DNA of 64,000 nt from Mycolicibacterium aichiense. Its GTDB lineage: Bacteria > Actinomycetota > Actinomycetes > Mycobacteriales > Mycobacteriaceae. Below the pieces are notes generated by a model. The model ran no database searches. It worked only from the letters and a program-made list of their open reading frames with translations, and was not told the DNA's origin. A program made the position numbers and the translations under genes. This document shows, piece after piece, positions 57,564-64,000 of the stretch (its first letter is position 1; the number at the start of each line of letters is the position of its first letter). The stretch spans positions 5,394,001-5,458,000 of the forward strand of contig NZ_AP022561.1 in NCBI RefSeq assembly GCF_010726245.1. The letters are read 5' to 3'.

Positions 57564-57579
57564 ATTCTCGACGGAACTG

Positions 57580-58341
57580 CTAGCGCCAGCGGTCCAGGAT
57601 CTCGTTCGCCCGCACGCTCAGCGCCCGCTGCCAGAACGGCCCGAAGCTGATCCGCCCCACCCCCAGCGGTCCGAACGACGCCGGGTCGTCGGACTCCGGC
57701 AGCGCGATCGCATTGATCGGCAGCGGTAGCTCAGTAGCCAAGCGGCGCAACGTCTCCGGTTCGTGACGGCCCACCGGGTAGAGCACGTCGGCTCCGGCGG
57801 CCGCCGCTTCGGTCAGCCGGGCGATCGCCCGGTCCACCCGGTCGGCGTCGTCGCCGTCGTTGCGCAGGAACAGGTCGGTGCGGGCGTTGACCACCACGTG
57901 CACCCCGGCACTGTCGGCGGCGGCCCGCAGCGCGCCCACCAATTCGGCGTGCTCGGCCGACGACCGCAGCCGCTTGCCCTCGCTGTGCACGGTGTCCTCG
58001 ATGTTCAGGCCCACCGCACCGGCGCTCAGCAGACCGTCGATGAGACGCTCGGCAGGTTGCGCGTAGCCGGATTCGATGTCCACCGAGACCGGCACGTCCA
58101 CCGCCGAGGTGATCTGGGTGACGCGGGCGACGACGTCGTCGAAGCTCATGCCCTCGCCGTCCGGCTTGCCGACGGAGTCGGCCATCGGATGGCTGCCGAC
58201 GGTCAGCGCCGCGAATCCGGCCGCCACCGCCAGATTTGCCGACCACGCATCCCACACCGTCGGCAACACCACCGGGTTGCCCGGTTGGTGCAAGGCCAGC
58301 AGTGCGTCGGCGCGCGTGGCAAGACTGCTCGTATCGGACAC
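57580..58341 (-). CDS. Isocitrate lyase/PEP mutase superfamily protein
   Basis: 253 aa TIM-barrel enzyme. Family pattern: VVLPTVWDAWSANLAVAAGF, TVGSHPMADSVGKPDGEGMS, VPVSVDIESGYAQPAERLID, GAVGLNIEDTVH, VVNARTDLFLRN, and GADVLYPVGRHEPETLRRLA. The KKCGH catalytic loop of isocitrate and methylisocitrate lyases is missing, so it belongs to the PEP-mutase-like branch; reaction unknown. GTG at 58341 (VSDTSSLATRAD) with AGGGGA upstream was preferred over a longer open frame. Confidence 0.82.
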   Translation of the reverse strand: MSDTSSLATRADALLALHQPGNPVVLPTVWDAWSANLAVAAGFAALTVGSHPMADSVGKPDGEGMSFDDVVARVTQITSAVDVPVSVDIESGYAQPAERLIDGLLSAGAVGLNIEDTVHSEGKRLRSSAEHAELVGALRAAADSAGVHVVVNARTDLFLRNDGDDADRVDRAIARLTEAAAAGADVLYPVGRHEPETLRRLATELPLPINAIALPESDDPASFGPLGVGRISFGPFWQRALSVRANEILDRWR

Positions 58342-58495
58342 CAGGTCCCCTATCTGTCGGCTCGATCCTGGGCTGTGCAACACGACTGCCGCAACGCCAT
58401 TCCCGACGTGACCTGTCTCACGTTGAGTTCCGAATGTGGCTAGCATCGGGTGTCGTACTGTGATCCATAACACCTTCGCACCCAGGGAGGTCCCC

Positions 58496-58792
58496 TTGTC
58501 CACCACCACAGAATTGGCCGAACTTCACCATCTGATCGGTGGATTGCGGCGCTGCGTGAGCTCGTTGAAGAGCCGTTACGCCGACAGTCCGGCAATGCGC
58601 CGAATCGTCAACGATGCCGAGCGCATCCTCAATGACGTGGAACTTCTCGATATCGACGCCAATGAGCTTGCCCTAACCCAGCAAACGGCCGTGACGTCGA
58701 CCGAGAAGATCGGGATCCCCGACACCCCATACGACTCCGCGTTCTGGCGCGACGTCGACGACGAGGGCGTGGGCGGCCACAACCGCCGCTGA
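58496..58792 (+). CDS. Small helical protein upstream of sdh (Rv0250c-like)
   Basis: 98 aa, function unknown. An N-terminal helical hairpin (ELAELHHLIGGLRRCVSSLK, MRRIVNDAERILNDVELLDI) and a C-terminal acidic part ending in TPYDSAFWRDVDDEGVGGHN. TTG start at 58496 with AGGGAGG five bases upstream. Size and place (just before the Sdh1 genes) fit Rv0250c of M. tuberculosis. 68 bases separate it from sdhC. Confidence 0.78.
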   Translation: MSTTTELAELHHLIGGLRRCVSSLKSRYADSPAMRRIVNDAERILNDVELLDIDANELALTQQTAVTSTEKIGIPDTPYDSAFWRDVDDEGVGGHNRR

Positions 58793-58860
58793 CCCGAATT
58801 TAACCGGGTGCCGTGATCTGGGTACCCTCCGATGAGTTCATGCGAAGGGGATCACAGTAG

Positions 58861-59697
58861 ATGAGCGCACCTGCGGCCAACCGCCCGAAAACCGGCGTCT
58901 TCTCACCCGGCCGTGCCCAGATACCGCAACGCACGCTGCGGACCGACAATTGGCTGAAAGCGCCGATCTGGACGGACCTCGGCTTCGCGGCTTTCGTCAT
59001 CTACGCGACCGTGCGCGCGTTCCAGCGGGACCACTTCTTCGTCCCGCAGTACCACTACCTGACGCCGTTCTACTCGCCGTGCCTGAGCAAGGCATGCGGT
59101 GAGGCGAGCGACTTCTGGCCGCAGATCCTGCCTGCGACCGGGCCGCTGTCGTTGCTGCCGTACGCCTTCCTGTCGCTGCCATTCCTGCTGCTCTTCCGGT
59201 TGACCTGCTACTACTACCGCGGCGCCTACTACCGCTCGGTGTGGCAGTCCCCGACGGCCTGCGCCGTGGCCGAGCCGCATGCGAAATACACTGGCGAGAC
59301 CCGCTTTCCGCTGATCATCCAGAACACCCACCGGTACTTCTTCTACATCGCCGGCATCATCTCGCTGATCAACACCTACGACGCGATCGTGGCATTCCAC
59401 TCCGAGACCGGCCCCGGTGGCTTCGGGTTCGGCCTGGGCAACATCATTCTGGTCGGCAACGTGGTGATGCTGTGGGTCTACACGATCTCCTGCCACTCCT
59501 GCCGGCACGTCACCGGTGGGCGGCTCAAGCACTTCTCCAAGCACCCGATCCGGTACTGGATCTGGACCCAGGTCAGCAAGCTGAACACCCGGCACAAGCT
59601 GTACGCCTGGATCACGCTCGGCACCCTGATGTTCACCGATTTCTACGTCATGCTGGTGGCCAGCGGCACCATCTCTGACCTGAGATTTGTTGGCTGA
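58861..59697 (+). CDS. sdhC: Succinate dehydrogenase 1 membrane subunit SdhC
   Basis: 278 aa with about five membrane helices (for example GFAAFVIYATVRAF, YAFLSLPFLLLFRLTCYYYR, YFFYIAGIISLINTYDAIVA, LGNIILVGNVVMLWVYTISC). It anchors SdhA and SdhB and passes electrons to menaquinone. Cysteine and histidine clusters (Cys74, Cys79; Cys211, His212, Cys214, His216 in CHSCRH) could bind metal. A published mycobacterial Sdh1 structure has, as I recall, a membrane-embedded Rieske-type cluster, and these residues are candidates. Counterpart Rv0249c. Confidence 0.88.
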   Translation: MSAPAANRPKTGVFSPGRAQIPQRTLRTDNWLKAPIWTDLGFAAFVIYATVRAFQRDHFFVPQYHYLTPFYSPCLSKACGEASDFWPQILPATGPLSLLPYAFLSLPFLLLFRLTCYYYRGAYYRSVWQSPTACAVAEPHAKYTGETRFPLIIQNTHRYFFYIAGIISLINTYDAIVAFHSETGPGGFGFGLGNIILVGNVVMLWVYTISCHSCRHVTGGRLKHFSKHPIRYWIWTQVSKLNTRHKLYAWITLGTLMFTDFYVMLVASGTISDLRFVG

Positions 59698-59734
59698 GAA
59701 GAACTTTCAAAATCCATAGCTTGAGCGAGGTCAA

Positions 59735-61651
59735 ATGACGGTGGAAGTCGAACGGCATTCCTACGACGTGGTCGTGATCGGTGCCGGCGGCGCAGGCCTA
59801 CGAGCGGTCATCGAGGCCCGGGAACGCGGTCTGAAGGTTGCCGTGGTGACGAAGTCACTGTTCGGCAAGGCGCACACCGTCATGGCCGAGGGTGGCTGTG
59901 CGGCTGCGATGCGCAACGTCAACACCAAGGACAACTGGCAGGTGCACTTCGGTGACACCATGCGCGGCGGCAAATTCCTCAACAACTGGCGGATGGCCGA
60001 GCTGCACGCGCAGGAAGCCCCGGACCGGGTCTGGGAGCTGGAGACCTACGGCGCGCTGTTCGACCGCACCAAAGACGGCAAGATCAGCCAGCGCAACTTC
60101 GGTGGCCACACCTACCCGCGCCTGGCGCACGTCGGTGACCGCACCGGTCTGGAGATCATCCGGACCCTGCAGCAGAAGATCGTCTCGCTGCAGCAGGAGG
60201 ACAAGAAGGAACTCGGCGACTACGAGGCCCGGATCAAGGTCTTCCACGAGTGCTCGATCACCGACCTGATCAAGGATGGCGACAAGATCGCCGGCGCCTT
60301 CGGCTACTGGCGCGAGACCGGCAAGTTCATCCTGTTCGAGACGCCCGCGGTGGTGCTCGCCACCGGCGGCATCGGTAAGTCGTTCAAGGTGTCGTCGAAC
60401 TCGTGGGAGTACACCGGCGACGGGCACGCGCTCGCCCTGCGCGCGGGCACCGGCCTGATCAACATGGAGTTCATCCAGTTCCACCCGACCGGCATGGTCT
60501 GGCCGCTGTCGGTGAAGGGCATCCTGGTCACCGAGGGTGTCCGCGGTGACGGCGGTGTTCTGAAGAACTCCGAAGGCAAGCGCTTCATGTTCGACTACAT
60601 CCCCGACGTGTTCAAGGGGCAGTACGCCGAATCCGAGGAAGAAGCCGATCAGTGGCTCAAGGACAACGACTCGGCACGCCGCACCCCTGACCTGCTGCCT
60701 CGCGACGAGGTCGCCCGTGCCATCAACGACGAGGTCAAGGCCGGCCGCGGCACCCCGCACGGCGGCGTCTACCTCGACATCGCCTCCCGCATGCCCGCCG
60801 AAGAGATCAAGCGCCGGCTGCCGTCGATGTACCACCAGTTCATCGAGCTGGCCGAGGTCGACATCACCAAGGACATGATGGAAGTCGGTCCGACCTGTCA
60901 CTACGTGATGGGCGGCATCGAGGTCGATCCCGACACCGGCGCCGGCGTGACGCCGGGCCTGTTCGCCGCGGGCGAGTGCTCGGGCGGTATGCACGGCTCC
61001 AACCGCCTGGGCGGCAACTCGCTGTCGGACCTTCTGGTGTTCGGCCGGCGCGCCGGGCTCGGTGCATCCGACTACGTACGGGCGCTCTCGGAGCGTCCCA
61101 CGGTGTCGGACACGGCGGTCGACGCAGCCGCCAAGCTGGCGCTGGCGCCGTTCGAGCCGAAGGACAACCCCGAGAACCCCTACACCCTGCATGCCGAGCT
61201 TCAGCAGTCGATGAACGACCTGGCCGGAATCATCCGCAAGGAGGGTGAACTCCAAGAGGCGCTGGGCAAGATCGACGAGCTCAAGGCCCGCTACGCGAAC
61301 GTCGTCGTCGAGGGCGGCCGCCTCTTCAACCCCGGCTGGCACCTGGCGATCGACATGCGCAACATGCTGCTGGTCAGCGAGTGCGTGGCCAAGGCCGCGC
61401 TGGCGCGCACGGAAAGCCGTGGCGGGCACACCCGCGACGACTTCCCGAAGATGGATTCGCACTGGCGCAACAAGCTGCTGGTGTGCCGAGTCGCGCCGGG
61501 TGAAGCGGACGCGGTCGTGCCCGACGTGACGGTGACCCCTGAGCAGCAGCCCGTGATGCGGCCCGATCTGCTGGCGACCTTCGAGTTGACCGAGCTCGAG
61601 AAGTACTACACCGAAGATCAACTGGCCGAGCACCCTGACCGGAAGGGCTGA
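59735..61651 (+). CDS. sdhA: Succinate dehydrogenase flavoprotein subunit SdhA (Sdh1)
   Basis: 638 aa. Oxidises succinate to fumarate on FAD. N-terminal VVVIGAGGAGLRAVIEARER dinucleotide fold; His47 in KAHTVMAEGG is the expected covalent FAD site; substrate-binding FIQFHPTGM, catalytic-loop GVRGDGGVLKNSEG, and C-terminal GECSGGMHGSNRLGGNSLSD. Second gene of sdhC-sdhA-sdhB, starting 37 bases after sdhC and ending 2 bases before sdhB. Confidence 0.95.
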   Translation: MTVEVERHSYDVVVIGAGGAGLRAVIEARERGLKVAVVTKSLFGKAHTVMAEGGCAAAMRNVNTKDNWQVHFGDTMRGGKFLNNWRMAELHAQEAPDRVWELETYGALFDRTKDGKISQRNFGGHTYPRLAHVGDRTGLEIIRTLQQKIVSLQQEDKKELGDYEARIKVFHECSITDLIKDGDKIAGAFGYWRETGKFILFETPAVVLATGGIGKSFKVSSNSWEYTGDGHALALRAGTGLINMEFIQFHPTGMVWPLSVKGILVTEGVRGDGGVLKNSEGKRFMFDYIPDVFKGQYAESEEEADQWLKDNDSARRTPDLLPRDEVARAINDEVKAGRGTPHGGVYLDIASRMPAEEIKRRLPSMYHQFIELAEVDITKDMMEVGPTCHYVMGGIEVDPDTGAGVTPGLFAAGECSGGMHGSNRLGGNSLSDLLVFGRRAGLGASDYVRALSERPTVSDTAVDAAAKLALAPFEPKDNPENPYTLHAELQQSMNDLAGIIRKEGELQEALGKIDELKARYANVVVEGGRLFNPGWHLAIDMRNMLLVSECVAKAALARTESRGGHTRDDFPKMDSHWRNKLLVCRVAPGEADAVVPDVTVTPEQQPVMRPDLLATFELTELEKYYTEDQLAEHPDRKG

Positions 61652-61653
61652 GA

Positions 61654-62409
61654 ATGGCTGCTTACGACGCAAAACTGCGGGTTTGGCGCGGCGACGAGGA
61701 CGGCGGCGACCTGCAGGACTACACCGTCGAGGTCAACGACGGCGAAGTGGTGCTCGACATCGTGCACCGCCTGCAGGCCACCCAGGCCGGCGATCTCGCC
61801 GTGCGGTGGAACTGCAAGGCCGGCAAGTGCGGTTCGTGTTCGGCCGAGATCAACGGCCGGCCCCGCCTCATGTGCATGACCCGGATGTCGACGTTCGGTG
61901 AGGACGAGGTCGTCACGATCACGCCGCTGCGGACGTTCCCGGTGATGCGCGACCTGGTCACCGATGTGTCCTTCAACTACGAGAAGGCGCGGGAGATCCC
62001 GTCGTTCACTCCCCCGAAGGACCTGCAGCCCGGCGAGTACCGGATGCAGCAGGAGGACGTTAACCGCAGCCAGGAATTCCGCAAGTGCATCGAGTGCTTC
62101 CTGTGCCAGAACGTGTGCCACGTGAACCGTGACCACGAGGAGAACAAGAAGTCCTTTGCCGGCCCGCGCTACCTGATGCGCCAGGCCGAGCTGTCGATGC
62201 ATCCGCTGGACACCATCGACCGCCGCGACATGGCTCAGGACGAGAACGGCCTCGGCTTCTGCAACATCACCAAGTGCTGCACCGAGGTGTGCCCCGAGCA
62301 CATCAAGATCACCGACAACGCGCTGATCCCGATGAAGGAGCGCGTGGCCGACAAGAAGTACGACCCGGTGGTCTGGCTGGGCAATAAGTTGTTCCGGCGA
62401 ACGAAGTGA
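61654..62409 (+). CDS. sdhB: Succinate dehydrogenase iron-sulfur subunit SdhB (Sdh1)
   Basis: 251 aa. Three clusters: [2Fe-2S] ligands Cys54, Cys59, Cys62 and Cys74 (CKAGKCGSC ... LMC); the second and third cluster motifs CIECFLCQNVCHV and CNITKCCTEVCPEHI. Transfers electrons from FAD to the membrane subunit. Last gene of the sdh operon; a strong hairpin follows. Confidence 0.95.
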   Translation: MAAYDAKLRVWRGDEDGGDLQDYTVEVNDGEVVLDIVHRLQATQAGDLAVRWNCKAGKCGSCSAEINGRPRLMCMTRMSTFGEDEVVTITPLRTFPVMRDLVTDVSFNYEKAREIPSFTPPKDLQPGEYRMQQEDVNRSQEFRKCIECFLCQNVCHVNRDHEENKKSFAGPRYLMRQAELSMHPLDTIDRRDMAQDENGLGFCNITKCCTEVCPEHIKITDNALIPMKERVADKKYDPVVWLGNKLFRRTK

Positions 62410-62458
62410 GCGGAACCATCAGGTCGAGTCGCCGCGACAAGTAGAGACTCTGGACTGA

Positions 62459-62490
62459 GGGCCGCAGGAATCTTCGGATTTCTGCGGCCC
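62459..62490 (+). terminator. Terminator after the sdh operon
   Basis: 9-base perfect stem GGGCCGCAG / CTGCGGCCC (62459-62467 and 62482-62490), partly extended inward by GAAT/ATTT, followed by TTGGCATTTC. Confidence 0.75.
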
Positions 62491-62525
62491 TTGGCATTTC
62501 ACCCGACGTGAGTAGCCTCGAACAG

Positions 62526-62681
62526 ATGGGGACTGTGCACAGCATCAACGACATCCGCACCGCGATCCGCGAGCTGTCCGCCCGCGCCGAGCTGGCCCGC
62601 AAGCAGGGCAGGACCGCGGATGCGGATGAACTCGAACACCGCGTCGCCGGCTACCGCGACGAACTCGCCGACAAGCGCTGA
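62526..62681 (+). CDS. Small helical hypothetical protein (51 aa)
   Basis: ATG at 62526 (or GTG at 62508 in the same frame). Encodes MGTVHSINDIRTAIRELSAR followed by a charged helical hairpin ending in AGYRDELADKR. Codon use is normal for the genome, and the charged heptad pattern argues for a real protein. No clear ribosome site. Lies between the sdh terminator and the flavin reductase (convergent). Family not recognised. Confidence 0.55.
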   Translation: MGTVHSINDIRTAIRELSARAELARKQGRTADADELEHRVAGYRDELADKR

Positions 62682-62705
62682 CGTCGAAAGTGCGGTCAGG
62701 CTGGG

Positions 62706-64000
<1,295 letters not shown>

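Noticed and set aside
58459..58474. Possible third CRP site TGTGATCCATAACACC upstream of the Rv0250c-like gene
   Set aside because: The left half is perfect but the right half (ACACC) matches TCACA at only 3 of 5 positions; not listed as a feature, though control of sdh by CRP would be plausible.

Overview
The window is high-GC actinobacterial DNA that reads as a chromosome segment of a rapidly growing mycobacterium (Mycolicibacterium type). The evidence is a mycobactin-type siderophore locus, an MmpS/MmpL exporter, an AAC(2')-I acetyltransferase, an Sdh1-type succinate dehydrogenase, an L,D-transpeptidase, a fatty-acyl-AMP ligase and many FadE/FadD genes. Genes are tightly packed with frequent ATGA/GTGA overlaps. 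I saw no rRNA, tRNA, CRISPR array, transposase or phage gene, and no gene-free stretch over 300 bases. Gene-order comparisons with M. tuberculosis are from memory.

Layout. (1) 1-11.9 kb, iron: a multimodular NRPS (cut by the left edge), mbtB, two tandem IdeR-like boxes, mbtA (divergent), mbtI, a Ser-tailed secreted protein with its own IdeR-like boxes, and mbtK. (2) 12-14.5 kb: SRPBCC protein, sulfatase and a small unknown. (3) 14.5-19.3 kb: XRE-cupin regulator divergent from an operon of two aldehyde dehydrogenases around a glutaryl-CoA-dehydrogenase-like enzyme, with a large dyad between them. (4) 19.3-20.6 kb: two coiled-coil proteins, one with a CsbD-like start. (5) 20.6-24.6 kb: mannitol-type PTS transporter, zinc polyol-type dehydrogenase and DeoR regulator. 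(6) 24.6-28.4 kb: alpha/beta hydrolase, LuxR-type and tandem-TetR regulators. (7) 28.4-41.7 kb: two divergent operons resembling the Rv1933c-Rv1941 block of M. tuberculosis. One carries an LLM monooxygenase, a ferredoxin-reductase/FAD-oxygenase fusion, an epoxide hydrolase, a degenerate RibBA and an SDR. The other carries EchA, two FadE and a protein made of two complete acyl-CoA synthetases. (8) 41.7-44.6 kb: POT peptide transporter, L,D-transpeptidase and small genes. (9) 44.6-49.6 kb: a LysG-like regulator and LysE exporter separated by a P450/TetR/siderophore-interacting-protein block. (10) 49.6-57.5 kb: FecB-like lipoprotein, queuosine-precursor-type transporter, PxpB/PxpC, AAC(2')-I, and MarR-MmpS-MmpL. 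(11) 57.5-63.2 kb: PEP-mutase-family protein, an Rv0250c-like protein, sdhC-sdhA-sdhB and a flavin reductase. (12) A fatty-acyl-AMP ligase runs off the right edge.

How it fits together. Siderophore synthesis (MbtI makes salicylate, MbtA activates it, MbtB and the next NRPS assemble, MbtK acylates lysine) is joined in the same window by plausible export (MmpS/MmpL), uptake (FecB-like lipoprotein) and iron release (siderophore-interacting protein). The 28-42 kb block looks like a complete oxidise-then-beta-oxidise pathway for an unidentified, probably ring-containing or unsaturated substrate. The most notable points are the fused double acyl-CoA synthetase, the RibBA paralogue that has lost catalytic motifs, the iron-box-controlled Ser-tailed secreted protein, the apparent non-AUG start of lysG, and several well-formed unassigned operators.
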